DNA from: Microbacteriaceae bacterium
GTDB lineage: Bacteria; Actinomycetota; Actinomycetes; Actinomycetales; Microbacteriaceae
Assembly (NCBI GenBank): GCA_947373155.1
Contig: CANBWO010000006.1
Coordinates: forward strand, 1-64,000
DNA length: 64,000 nt
Direction of reading: 5' to 3'
Positions 25,791 to 34,288 of this stretch are shown piece after piece. The notes beneath the pieces are model-generated. The model did not search any database, was not told the DNA's origin, and worked only from the letters and a program-made list of their open reading frames with translations. Position numbers and translations under genes: made by a program. How positions within the stretch are numbered: the first letter of the stretch is position 1; the number at the start of each line of letters is the position of its first letter.

Positions 25791-27038
25791 TTATTCCGCG
25801 TGGTTCGGCAGTTCGCGCATGGTTCGAATCGGCGAAAATACCACCCAGGCCGATGAAAACAGCACGCCGATAGCCCCGATAGTCATGGCGGTGGTGACAC
25901 CGTAGACATTGCCGATCCAGCCCGCAATCAGCGAGCTAATTGGCATGACTCCCCAAATGAAAAATCGGATCGTGGCATTCATGCGGCCAAGAAGCCTTGG
26001 CGGGCAAAGCCGTTGCCGGGCGGTTACCTGGGTGATGTTGTAGGTAAGAACCGTAAATGATTCAACAAACTGGGTGGCCAGAAGCATGGGCATTTGTGCC
26101 TGTTGAGGAACCAAAATGGTTGCTACCTGAAGGCAAATGGCTAAACCGCTCAATACTGCAGAAGCAACAATTAGCGGACCTTCACCCATCAGCTTGATGA
26201 GCCGGCTGCACAGTGCAGCGCCCAGCAAACCGCCCACCGCGCCAACCGACATCATGATTCCGAACTGCGCGGTGGTTACGCCCAGTGTGCGCAAAATATA
26301 TAGTGGCATCATGGCAAAAACCATGGTTCCAAAGAGGTTGTTCGTGCCAGTGGTCAGTGCAATGGTTCGAATCAACTTTTGGCTTCTAACAAACTGCAAG
26401 CCCTCAAGAATCTCACTCACCAGCGGCTGGCGGTCTGCCTTAGGCGCCTTAACTTCCTGGTCGCGGAGCATGCCTAGCGTGAATGCCGAAACCAGGAATG
26501 TGATTGCGTCCACCAGAATCAGCAAGGGCGCTCGCAGGAATCCAAGTAAAAATCCAACCAGCGATGGACCACCCACGTGCGTGATTTGCCTCGAGGTTTC
26601 CATGGCTCCGTTGGCCCCACCGATTTTTTCGGCTGGCAATAGCACCGGGACCAAACTCTGGGCCGCCACATCAAAGAAAACCTGGGCCAAGCCAAGAATG
26701 CCAGCTACCACAAAGATGTGCCACATCTGAAGTGAATGCGATGCCCACAACACCGGGATGGTCAGCAGTGCCAGGAATCGAACCAGGTCCGCAATCAACA
26801 TAACCTGCCGTTTAATGAGCCGGTCCACCCAGGCGCCGGCAATCAGACCAACAAGTAAAAACGAAGCGGTGCTAAACGCGTTGAGTATGCCCATGTCGGA
26901 TGCGGTGGCACCAAGAACGGTAACCGCCAGAACAGGAAAGGCTAGCGCCGAGAACTGGTCACCGAGTGCGCTGACAGATTGTCCCGACCAGAGCCACAGA
27001 AAGCGCCTGTCTTTCCAGAGCGACGATGATTTAGCCAT
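25791..27038 (-). CDS. MFS transporter, MFS_3 type
   Basis: A 415-residue carrier with about 12 helices. It begins with LWSGQSVSALGDQFSALAFPVLAV, typical of MFS_3 efflux proteins, and carries the AQSLVPVLLPAEKIGGANGAMETSRQITHVGGPSLVGFLLG segment also typical of the group. It is the fourth MFS gene in the first 27 kb. TAGGAT at 6 nt before the ATG marks a leaderless start. Substrate unknown. Confidence 0.82.
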   Translation of the reverse strand: MAKSSSLWKDRRFLWLWSGQSVSALGDQFSALAFPVLAVTVLGATASDMGILNAFSTASFLLVGLIAGAWVDRLIKRQVMLIADLVRFLALLTIPVLWASHSLQMWHIFVVAGILGLAQVFFDVAAQSLVPVLLPAEKIGGANGAMETSRQITHVGGPSLVGFLLGFLRAPLLILVDAITFLVSAFTLGMLRDQEVKAPKADRQPLVSEILEGLQFVRSQKLIRTIALTTGTNNLFGTMVFAMMPLYILRTLGVTTAQFGIMMSVGAVGGLLGAALCSRLIKLMGEGPLIVASAVLSGLAICLQVATILVPQQAQMPMLLATQFVESFTVLTYNITQVTARQRLCPPRLLGRMNATIRFFIWGVMPISSLIAGWIGNVYGVTTAMTIGAIGVLFSSAWVVFSPIRTMRELPNHAE

Positions 27039-27086
27039 GGCTAAATCCTAGGGAGTAAACCTCTATACGGTGGCAAACCCTTTGAT

Positions 27087-28064
27087 TCAGCCGCGGTACG
27101 GCTGGATTGCGTCGGCTGGAATCTGCCCGAAGCGCCCAAAGTGGAAGTCCTCCATGGCCTGAATCACTCCCTGCTTGTCATTCATCACGAATGGCCCGTA
27201 TTGGAAAACCGGCTCGCGAATCGGCTGACCACCCAGCAGGAAGACCTCCATGGCGGCGGTGCGGGAATCCTGCTTTTCATTTGCACTGATAACTAGGCGA
27301 TCGCCCTGGCTAAATACGGCTAGTTGTCCTACTTTGATTGGAGCAGCAGTAGCACCAAGTTCGCCTTCGCCCACCGAACCCTCGCCCGCCAAGACATAGG
27401 CGAGTGCATTGAACATTGGGTTCCAAGGAATCGAAACGCTGGCTCCAGGTGCCACGGTCAGGTGGGCAATCGACATCGGGGTCTGGCTCTTGCCAGGTCC
27501 GGTGTGACCATCAATCTCGCCGGCCAGTACTCGCAACAACGAGCCACCATCCTGGCTGGAAAGCAGAGTCACGTCGTCGCCTTCTAGGTTTTGGTAGGCC
27601 GGAGCAATCATCTTCTTGCTGCCAGGAAGGTTGATCCAGAGCTGAATTCCGTGGAACACTCCGCCGCTCATCACCAGCGACTCCGGTGGTGTTTCAATGT
27701 GCAAGATTCCGGCACCGGCGGTCATATACTGGGTGGCACCGTTTTCGATTACGCCACCGCCACCGTGGTTGTCCTGGTGTTCAAAGGTTCCGTCAATCAT
27801 GTAGGTGAAAGTCTCAAAACCGCGATGAGGGTGCCACGGGGTTCCCTTAGGTTCCATCGGGGCGTACTCAACCTCGCCCATTTGGTCCATGTGAACAAAT
27901 GGGTCAAGTTCCTGCGGAGGTACACCGGCAAAGGCGCGAGTCACCGGAAAGCCTTCGCCCTCGTAAGCCTTTGGCCCGCTAGTAACACTCTTGACTGGGC
28001 GGGAGCGACCCACGGCCTCGGAAAGACGAGGGAGCGTGAGGGTATCGGCGGTTATTGCTGGCAT
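27087..28064 (-). CDS. Pirin family protein
   Basis: A 325-residue bicupin. The N-terminal cupin carries the metal-binding set of pirins: DPFVHMDQMGE, PHRGFETFTYMIDGTFEHQDNHGG. The C-terminal domain is about residues 190-290. Pirins can have quercetinase activity or act as cofactors for regulators; which applies here cannot be said. The ATG has an AAAGGA site 9 nt upstream. Confidence 0.88.
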   Translation of the reverse strand: MPAITADTLTLPRLSEAVGRSRPVKSVTSGPKAYEGEGFPVTRAFAGVPPQELDPFVHMDQMGEVEYAPMEPKGTPWHPHRGFETFTYMIDGTFEHQDNHGGGGVIENGATQYMTAGAGILHIETPPESLVMSGGVFHGIQLWINLPGSKKMIAPAYQNLEGDDVTLLSSQDGGSLLRVLAGEIDGHTGPGKSQTPMSIAHLTVAPGASVSIPWNPMFNALAYVLAGEGSVGEGELGATAAPIKVGQLAVFSQGDRLVISANEKQDSRTAAMEVFLLGGQPIREPVFQYGPFVMNDKQGVIQAMEDFHFGRFGQIPADAIQPYRG

Positions 28065-28129
28065 GATTTAGTCCTTTTGGTCGCTAGTAGTAAAGACCTA
28101 TTGACTTGAAGGTATTCCCGTTGGTGGTT

Positions 28130-28147
28130 CGCCTGTGGAAACAGGCG
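28130..28147 (-). terminator. Hairpin directly after the amylase stop
   Basis: CGCCTG-N6-CAGGCG begins next to the stop codon of the amylase gene. There is no clear U tract after it on the minus strand, so it may be a weak terminator or an mRNA-stabilising hairpin. Confidence 0.4.
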
Positions 28148-29554
28148 TTACTTTACGGAAACCGTGCTGTAAACCACATAGCCCCAGGCAGGGATCTTCA
28201 CCGTGGAACTCTTGGCTACAACTACCTTCTTGCCGGTGGCGTAGTCGTAATAAGTGCCCGCATACTTGCCAAACGAAACCTTTGGGGCCAGAGCCTTTGG
28301 GCCAAGATTTGCCAGCACAATCACCCTGCTCTTTGCCTTGGTTCTGCCGTAGCTCAGCACCTTCGCAGCGCTAGAAGTAATGAAGTCGGTGCTTCCTCCG
28401 GCAAGTCCAGACCATAGGGCCGGGTTCAACTTGCGCAGCTTGGTCAGCTTTGTGTAGAAAGCAGTCCAAGTAGCACTGGTAGAAGTTGCACTCCAGTCGA
28501 TCGGGTCTTTCTCAAAGAACTGCAACTGGCGGTTCATACCAATCTCTTGTCCGTTGTAAATAAGAGGAATGCCAGGAACGGTAAAGGTAATCACCGCAGA
28601 CTCGGCAACCGCGCTTCCAAGGCGCTGGAATTCGGTACCGTTCCAGGAGTTCTCATCGTGGTTAGTAATGAAGTTCATGGGGTAGGTGCCCACCGGATAG
28701 TTCATTACGGCATTAGAAATCGCGTAAAGGGCATCGTCTCTGGAGCCAACTTTGTTCAGGGCTCCCAAGAGTGTCCAGTTGTAGTTGGCGCTAAAAGACT
28801 TATAGAGCAGGTCGGTCTGGTCCTGGTTCTCGGCCAACCACCAAAGTGGTTTGATCGCGTTCACCTGAGCGGTCGCGGCATCCCAGAAATCGGTCGGTAC
28901 GCCACCGGCCACGTCTTGGCGGTAGCCATCGATGTCAAACTTGGTCACCCAGTACTTGAGCGCATCGGTCATTGCCGCGCGAAGGTCCTTGTTGTCGTAG
29001 TTCAGGTCGGCAACGTCGGTCCAGTCGGTGCCGGCCGGCCAGGTGATGTTTCCCTGGGCGTCGTGGGTGTACCAGTCTGGGTGCTGGGTGATCCAGGCGT
29101 TGTCCCAACCGGTGTGGTTTGGAACCCAGTCCAGAACAATCTTCATGCCAAGAGCGTGAGCGCTATCTACCAACTTCTTAAAGTCGGTGTCGGTTCCATA
29201 GTTTGGGTTTACGGCCTGATAATCACTAACCGCGTAAGGCGAGCCCAAGCTGCCCTTAGCGTTGGTTTTGCTAATGGGAAAGATTGGCATGAGCCAAAGC
29301 ACATCGGTTCCAAGAGCTTTCAAACGTGGCAGGGCCGCGGTTACGCCTGCAAAGTTGCCAGCCGGACTGAACTGACGGGTATTTACCTCGTAAACGGTGG
29401 CGCTCTTTACCCAGTCCGGGCTGATTGCTTTGCTGGCTGTGATGGCGCGACCGGTTACCGGCAACGCGGTAGCCGACAAGCTGGTGGTGGTGCCAACCAA
29501 CAGGGTTAGAGCCGTAGCAACGGCAACCGAATAAGCAAATTTATTTAGACGCAT
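28148..29554 (-). CDS. Secreted alpha-amylase family glycoside hydrolase (GH13)
   Basis: A 468-residue exported protein. Residues 1-31 are a signal peptide. The (beta/alpha)8 barrel starts at VYEVNTRQFSPAGNF and carries the family regions LDWVPNHTGWD, DGYRQDVAGG (nucleophile Asp), WWLAENQD (acid/base Glu) and FITNHDENSW (transition-state Asp). A C-terminal beta domain follows. It likely degrades starch or glycogen-like polymers outside the cell. No binding module or sorting signal is seen. TAAAGT at 6 nt before the ATG indicates a leaderless transcript. Confidence 0.9.
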   Translation of the reverse strand: MRLNKFAYSVAVATALTLLVGTTTSLSATALPVTGRAITASKAISPDWVKSATVYEVNTRQFSPAGNFAGVTAALPRLKALGTDVLWLMPIFPISKTNAKGSLGSPYAVSDYQAVNPNYGTDTDFKKLVDSAHALGMKIVLDWVPNHTGWDNAWITQHPDWYTHDAQGNITWPAGTDWTDVADLNYDNKDLRAAMTDALKYWVTKFDIDGYRQDVAGGVPTDFWDAATAQVNAIKPLWWLAENQDQTDLLYKSFSANYNWTLLGALNKVGSRDDALYAISNAVMNYPVGTYPMNFITNHDENSWNGTEFQRLGSAVAESAVITFTVPGIPLIYNGQEIGMNRQLQFFEKDPIDWSATSTSATWTAFYTKLTKLRKLNPALWSGLAGGSTDFITSSAAKVLSYGRTKAKSRVIVLANLGPKALAPKVSFGKYAGTYYDYATGKKVVVAKSSTVKIPAWGYVVYSTVSVK

Positions 29555-29566
29555 GTGACTACTTTA
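29552..29566 (-). promoter_or_regulatory. Leaderless-type -10 element before amylase gene
   Basis: Minus strand TAAAGT (29566-29561), 6 nt, ATG at 29554. Confidence 0.55.
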
Positions 29567-29578
29567 GGGTTGCCACTT

Positions 29579-30526
29579 CTAGAATCTGCCAGCAAGCGTT
29601 TCCAAAATCAAAAGAGCCGCCAGACGTATCGTTCTGCCGTCAGTCGCGTCAGCGCTGGCATCAATTTCCGTGATATCAATGCTCTTCACCTGCGGGCTGC
29701 AACCGGCAAGGTAGGCGAACTGCCGTAGTTCATCGGCGCTGATTCCACCGGGGGCCGCCGCGGGGCAAGCCGGAACCACGCTTCGATCGCAAACGTCTAC
29801 ATCGATGTCAACATGGATAGGCCCTCCGGCTGAGCCAGCAATACCCAAGGCTTGCCGCATGACTTCCTGTGCGTTTCGGTGCCTTAGTTCACTGCGCGGA
29901 ATCACAGTGATGCCAAGTTCCAGCGCGCGCATGGCGTACTCGGGGGAGTTGCTGTAGTCGGCGATTCCAATCTGAACGATCCGTTTCGGGTCTAAGCCGG
30001 CCTCAATCAGCCTGCGAACCGGAGACCCATTGCTTACGCCATCGCGCAAATCATGGTGTGCATCAAAGGTTATGAGTCCGCCTTTGGCTAGGTCGTCTCC
30101 CAGCGCACCCATTGCCATGGCGTAAGTCACAGAGTTATCGCCACCGAGGCCAATCAGTAGTCCCGCCTGCTGGCGCAACTGAGCCACGGCGCTCGCCGTG
30201 CGTTCTTCGCCCGCTTGGGAATCTGGGTCGGCGATATCGCCGAAGTCGCCAATCGAGAGAGCACCCAGGTCTAGGCGGTGCTCCCAACTCCAGGTGCTGT
30301 AACGCAGCAGTGCCTCACGGATGGCGGCGGGAGTGGTGTGCGCGTTGGTAGCCGAGATGCTGGTGAGGTGAGCCGGGATTCCCAGAATCGCTGCGTCCCA
30401 CTTTGAGTCAGAGTCTGCCATCGATGCCTGTTTTAGAAGGCCCGCGGCCCGCGGCCAGAGCGGGTCTGTCGGCAGGGTGCCTTTGTTCGCTGTGCCAGAA
30501 GTGCTGGACTCGGTTGCTTCAGTCAT
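29579..30526 (-). CDS. hutG: Formimidoylglutamase (arginase/agmatinase superfamily)
   Basis: A 315-residue binuclear-manganese ureohydrolase. The metal sites are recognisable (FDAHHDLRD and HVDIDVDVCDRSVVPACP), but the first motif reads GGDNS where arginases have GGDHS, so one His ligand is replaced by Asn. I infer formimidoylglutamase, which releases formamide and glutamate, because of its place in the hut locus; agmatinase is the alternative from family alone. It overlaps the IclR gene end by 8 nt and is cotranscribed with it. Confidence 0.8.
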   Translation of the reverse strand: MTEATESSTSGTANKGTLPTDPLWPRAAGLLKQASMADSDSKWDAAILGIPAHLTSISATNAHTTPAAIREALLRYSTWSWEHRLDLGALSIGDFGDIADPDSQAGEERTASAVAQLRQQAGLLIGLGGDNSVTYAMAMGALGDDLAKGGLITFDAHHDLRDGVSNGSPVRRLIEAGLDPKRIVQIGIADYSNSPEYAMRALELGITVIPRSELRHRNAQEVMRQALGIAGSAGGPIHVDIDVDVCDRSVVPACPAAAPGGISADELRQFAYLAGCSPQVKSIDITEIDASADATDGRTIRLAALLILETLAGRF

Positions 30527-31292
30527 GGTGTCCCAGGTGTCTTGATAGTTGGTGTGCGGCGGCGGTTAGTGCCTGTGTCATTCGGTCGCGCAGGTCATCG
30601 TTGGCCTGTTCGGTTTTGAAAGTCAGGTTCAACGCCGCCACGGGAAAATCGAGGTGATCGCGAACTGCCACCGATATTCCGCTTAGGCCGGCGCTGATGA
30701 AACCGTCTTCGCGGCTATTGCCCGCGGTTTTTTCGGCTTTGAGGGCAACCGTTAGTTCGCCTACGTTTTTTGGGCCGAGTCCGGTTCGGTTTACCAGCTC
30801 GATCTGGCTTCCGTAGAGGGCACGCACCTGCGCGGTTGGCAGCTGGGCCAACATGGCACGCCCCGATGCGGTGAGGTGAGCGGGCAGGCGAACCCCTACT
30901 TCGGTAACGGCGTTTATGGGCCGGCGTGGCAGTTCCCTTAGTAAGTAGAGGGTCTCGGTGCCGTGCAAAATGGCCAGGTGACCAATCACCGGCAGTTTTC
31001 GTTCCACCTCGTGTACCAACTTGGCCAAAATAGGCCGAGCTAGGCGTTCCAGCGGATCGTGGCGAAGGTAGGCCTGACCCAACTCAAATGCCGAGATGCC
31101 GAGACCCCAACGCGAGTCCTCGGGGTAGTGCAAAACGTAACCTTCGAGTTCCATGGCTTTTAGCAGGTGATACGTGGAGGACCTGGGTAAATCTAGGCGC
31201 TGCGCAAGTGCCGTTGCTGTGACCGGGCCGGCGCTTTTGGCCATGATGCGAAGCACCCCGAGGGCCCTGGTTGCAGCCGATGCATTTGCCAT
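30519..31292 (-). CDS. hutR: IclR-family transcriptional regulator, HutR-like
   Basis: A 257-residue regulator. The winged helix-turn-helix (TATALAQRLDLPRSSTYHLLKAMELEGYVLH) is followed by an effector domain with LPRRPINAVTEVGVRLPAHLTASGRAMLA. The frame extends to 31370, but that part crosses the operator region, so I take ATG 31292, which gives the usual IclR N-terminus. It is divergent from hutU and overlaps hutG. An exact match to a HutR-type operator lies between the divergent starts (31347-31360), supporting control of hut genes by histidine or urocanate. Confidence 0.82.
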   Translation of the reverse strand: MANASAATRALGVLRIMAKSAGPVTATALAQRLDLPRSSTYHLLKAMELEGYVLHYPEDSRWGLGISAFELGQAYLRHDPLERLARPILAKLVHEVERKLPVIGHLAILHGTETLYLLRELPRRPINAVTEVGVRLPAHLTASGRAMLAQLPTAQVRALYGSQIELVNRTGLGPKNVGELTVALKAEKTAGNSREDGFISAGLSGISVAVRDHLDFPVAALNLTFKTEQANDDLRDRMTQALTAAAHQLSRHLGHHD

Positions 31293-31346
31293 AACTAAAT
31301 GATGCTCCTGAGGTGGCGGCAAAGCCAGTAGAAACCCTGACCATTG

Positions 31347-31360
31347 TCTGAAATACCAGA
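31347..31360. promoter_or_regulatory. HutR operator match in the divergent hutR/hutU region
   Basis: TCTGAAATACCAGA fits the HutR motif TCTGwwATwCCAGA that I recall from Corynebacterium hut clusters at every position. Its outer bases extend to TGTCTG-N6-CAGACA (31345-31362). It lies 55 bp from the regulator start and 44 bp upstream of the hutU -10. Confidence 0.75.
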
Positions 31361-31403
31361 CACCTCCCATAGTTTTTGGCTAGTGCGCAGCTGATTTATT
31401 CGC

Positions 31404-31418
31404 TGGAATAGCAACATG
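31404..31418 (+). promoter_or_regulatory. Leaderless-type -10 element before hutU
   Basis: TGGAAT at 31404-31409, 6 nt, ATG at 31416. The second base departs from the usual TAnnnT. Confidence 0.4.
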
Positions 31419-33080
31419 AACTCACAGACCCGTGGACCACTGCACGCCGCTCGCGGCAACACCCTTACCGCTCGTGGCTGGCAGCAAGAGGCCGCCCTGC
31501 GAATGTTGCACAACAACCTAGACCCGGCGGTGGCCGAGCACCCGCAAGATCTGATTGTCTACGGAGGCAATGGAAAGGCCGCACGCAACTGGGCCAGCTT
31601 CGATGCCATGGTGCGCACCCTGACCAATTTGGCCGATGACGAAACCATGCTGGTGCAGTCTGGTAAGCCTGTTGGTGTGTTCCGCACCCATGAGTGGGCA
31701 CCGCGAGTTCTGCTTGCAAATAGCAACCTGGTGGGCGATTGGGCCAACTGGCCAGAGTTCCGCCGACTCGACAGCCTAGGACTGACCATGTATGGCCAGA
31801 TGACCGCTGGTTCTTGGATTTACATTGGCACCCAGGGAATTCTTCAGGGAACTTACGAAACTTTTGCCGCGGTAGCAGCCAAGAAGTTCGGTGGAACATT
31901 GGCAGGCACCCTAACCCTCACCGGTGGTTGCGGTGGAATGGGTGGCGCACAGCCACTAGCAGTGACCATGAATGAGGGAACCTGTCTGATTGTCGATATC
32001 GATGAGTCTCGCCTTCGTCGTCGTGTTGAAACCCGTTACCTAGACGAGGTCTACACGGATATCGATCGAGCCGTGGAGCGCGCGGTTGAGGCAAAGAACA
32101 AGCGTGAGGCCGTTTCGATTGGTCTGGTTGGAAACGCAGCCACCGTTTTTGCTGAACTGCTCAAACGCGAAGTACCTATCGACATCGTGACCGACCAGAC
32201 TTCGGCGCACGACCCCATGTACTACATTCCAGAAGGCATGGAGTTTGAATCGGCTCGCCGCATTGCCAACGAAGACCCTGCCGAGTTCACCAAGCGCTCC
32301 CAGGCATCCATGGCAAAGCAGGTTGAGGCAATGGTGGGTTTCATGGACAAGGGTGCCGAGGTGTTCGACTACGGAAACTCAATCCGCGATGAAGCCCGCA
32401 AGGGCGGGTACGACCGCGCGTTCGAGTTCCCAGGATTCATTCCTGCTTACATTCGTCCGCTATTCGAAGAAGGTAAGGGTCCGTTCCGCTGGGTTGCGCT
32501 CTCTGGCGACCCACAAGACATTTACAAGACCGACAAAGCAGTGATGGAACTGTTTCCAGAAAACGATCACCTACAGCGATGGATGCGCCTGGCGCAGGAG
32601 CGCGTGGAGTTCCAGGGTCTTCCGGCACGAATCTGTTGGTTGGGTTATGGCGAACGCGATAAGGCCGGAGCCAAGTTCAACGAGATGGTGGCCTCGGGTG
32701 AGGTTTCGGCTCCGATTGTTATCGGTCGCGACCACCTTGACTGTGGTTCGGTTGCTTCTCCTTACCGCGAAACCGAAGCCATGCTAGATGGCTCCGACGC
32801 GATTGCCGACTGGCCGTTGCTGAACGCCATGCTGAACATCTCCTCCGGTGCATCTTGGGTCTCGCTGCACCACGGCGGTGGAGTAGGCATGGGTCGCAGC
32901 ATTCACGCCGGTCAGGTTTCGGTAGCCGACGGAACCGCACTAGCGGCGCAGAAGCTAAACCGCGTTCTCACCAACGACCCGGGCATGGGCGTGATTCGTC
33001 ACGTAGATGCCGGCTACGACTTTGCTAAGGAAGTAGCTCGCGAACGCGGTGTGCACGTTCCAATGTTGGATCAGCACTAG
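31416..33080 (+). CDS. hutU: Urocanate hydratase
   Basis: A 554-residue cytoplasmic enzyme converting urocanate to imidazolonepropionate with tightly bound NAD. Family features include the start region [25 protein letters not shown], the NAD-binding [17 protein letters not shown] and the C-terminal [15 protein letters not shown]. Length is normal. It leads the hutU-hutI-hutH operon and is divergent from the IclR regulator. Confidence 0.97.
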   Translation: MNSQTRGPLHAARGNTLTARGWQQEAALRMLHNNLDPAVAEHPQDLIVYGGNGKAARNWASFDAMVRTLTNLADDETMLVQSGKPVGVFRTHEWAPRVLLANSNLVGDWANWPEFRRLDSLGLTMYGQMTAGSWIYIGTQGILQGTYETFAAVAAKKFGGTLAGTLTLTGGCGGMGGAQPLAVTMNEGTCLIVDIDESRLRRRVETRYLDEVYTDIDRAVERAVEAKNKREAVSIGLVGNAATVFAELLKREVPIDIVTDQTSAHDPMYYIPEGMEFESARRIANEDPAEFTKRSQASMAKQVEAMVGFMDKGAEVFDYGNSIRDEARKGGYDRAFEFPGFIPAYIRPLFEEGKGPFRWVALSGDPQDIYKTDKAVMELFPENDHLQRWMRLAQERVEFQGLPARICWLGYGERDKAGAKFNEMVASGEVSAPIVIGRDHLDCGSVASPYRETEAMLDGSDAIADWPLLNAMLNISSGASWVSLHHGGGVGMGRSIHAGQVSVADGTALAAQKLNRVLTNDPGMGVIRHVDAGYDFAKEVARERGVHVPMLDQH

Positions 33081-33103
33081 TTAGGGCTAAGCCCAAACTC
33101 TAG

Positions 33104-33118
33104 TAAGTTCGCCTTGTG
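33104..33118 (+). promoter_or_regulatory. Leaderless-type -10 element before hutI
   Basis: TAAGTT at 33104-33109, 6 nt, GTG at 33116. hutI may thus be made from its own leaderless mRNA as well as by read-through from hutU. Confidence 0.55.
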
Positions 33119-34288
33119 AGCACAGTTGCCATTACCGACATCGGGTCGTTGGTTACCAATGACCCAAATGTTGGCCACGGCGCACTCGGTTTGCTCGAAG
33201 ATGCCGCCCTGGTAATCGACGAGGGTGTGATTTCTTGGGTAGGGCATAAGAGCCAGTTGCAAGCCACCGATGAACTCATTTCGGTAGAAGGTCGCACAGT
33301 TTTACCGGGCTTTGTGGACTCACATGCGCACCTGATGTTCGCCGGTGATAGAGCAGCTGAGTTCGAATCACGAATGAACGGACAAACTTATTCCGCTGGC
33401 GGAATACGTAGCACTGTGGCCGCCACTCGCCAAGCCAGCGATGTCCAGCTCCTGGAAAATCTGACGCGTCTTCAAGCGGAAATGCTGGCGGGCGGAATCA
33501 CAACTTTTGAGACCAAGTCTGGTTACGGACTAGATGTGGAAACCGAAGTGCGTTCGCTTCGCCTTGCTAATCAAGCAACCAGCGAAGTCACGTATCTTGG
33601 GGCTCACGTTGTGCCGGCGGAATACTCAAGCAACCCAGACGCCTACGTGGATTTGGTTTGTAGTCAGATGTTGAGCGCGGTCACTCCTCATGCCAAATGG
33701 ATCGACGTCTTTTGCGAGCAAGGGGCCTTCGACCCTGATCAAGCGCGCCATATTCTTACCGCCGGAAAAGCCGTTGGTTTACAGCCAAGAATTCACGCCA
33801 ATCAGTTACATGCCGGAAACGGAATACAAGTCGCCGTGGACTGCGATGCAGCTAGCGCCGATCATTGCACCCATCTAACAGACCACGACATCGACCTTCT
33901 GGCTGGCTCAAAAACCGTGGCCACCTTGCTTCCGGGAGCAGAGTTCTCCACTCGCTCTCCCTACCCAAATGCCAGGAGACTTATAGACGCAGGGGCAACC
34001 GTGGCAATTGCCACCGACTGCAACCCCGGCTCCAGTTACACCACATCGATGGCATTTTGCATAGCAGTAGCGGTTCGCGAAATGGGTATGACACCGGCGG
34101 AGGCAGTCTTGTCTGCAACAGTCGGAGGGGCAAAGGCACTCAGGCGAAACGATGTCGGACACCTAGGCCTCGGCGCCCGAGCAGACTTTAGCGTTCTGAA
34201 CGCACCGAGTTACATTCACCTCAGCTATCGCCCGGGAGTCAACCTGATTGATCAGGTTTGGCAGGGCGGACAAAGGAGCACCAAATGA
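33116..34288 (+). CDS. hutI: Imidazolonepropionase
   Basis: A 390-residue amidohydrolase opening the imidazolone ring to N-formimidoylglutamate. Metal-binding and substrate motifs: DSHAHLMFAG, TKSGYGLD, GAHVVP, IHANQLH and TDCNPGSS. It starts with GTG and ends in an ATGA overlap with hutH. Its product is the substrate of HutG, encoded on the other strand of the same locus. Confidence 0.95.
   Translation: MSTVAITDIGSLVTNDPNVGHGALGLLEDAALVIDEGVISWVGHKSQLQATDELISVEGRTVLPGFVDSHAHLMFAGDRAAEFESRMNGQTYSAGGIRSTVAATRQASDVQLLENLTRLQAEMLAGGITTFETKSGYGLDVETEVRSLRLANQATSEVTYLGAHVVPAEYSSNPDAYVDLVCSQMLSAVTPHAKWIDVFCEQGAFDPDQARHILTAGKAVGLQPRIHANQLHAGNGIQVAVDCDAASADHCTHLTDHDIDLLAGSKTVATLLPGAEFSTRSPYPNARRLIDAGATVAIATDCNPGSSYTTSMAFCIAVAVREMGMTPAEAVLSATVGGAKALRRNDVGHLGLGARADFSVLNAPSYIHLSYRPGVNLIDQVWQGGQRSTK

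Noticed and set aside
644..27038. Four MFS genes as a possible drug-resistance island
   Set aside because: They are dispersed, have different subfamilies and ordinary base composition, and no mobility genes are near.
28547..29509. A 320-codon open frame on the plus strand opposite the amylase gene
   Set aside because: It is fully antisense to a gene with intact GH13 motifs, and its translation shows no recognisable domain.
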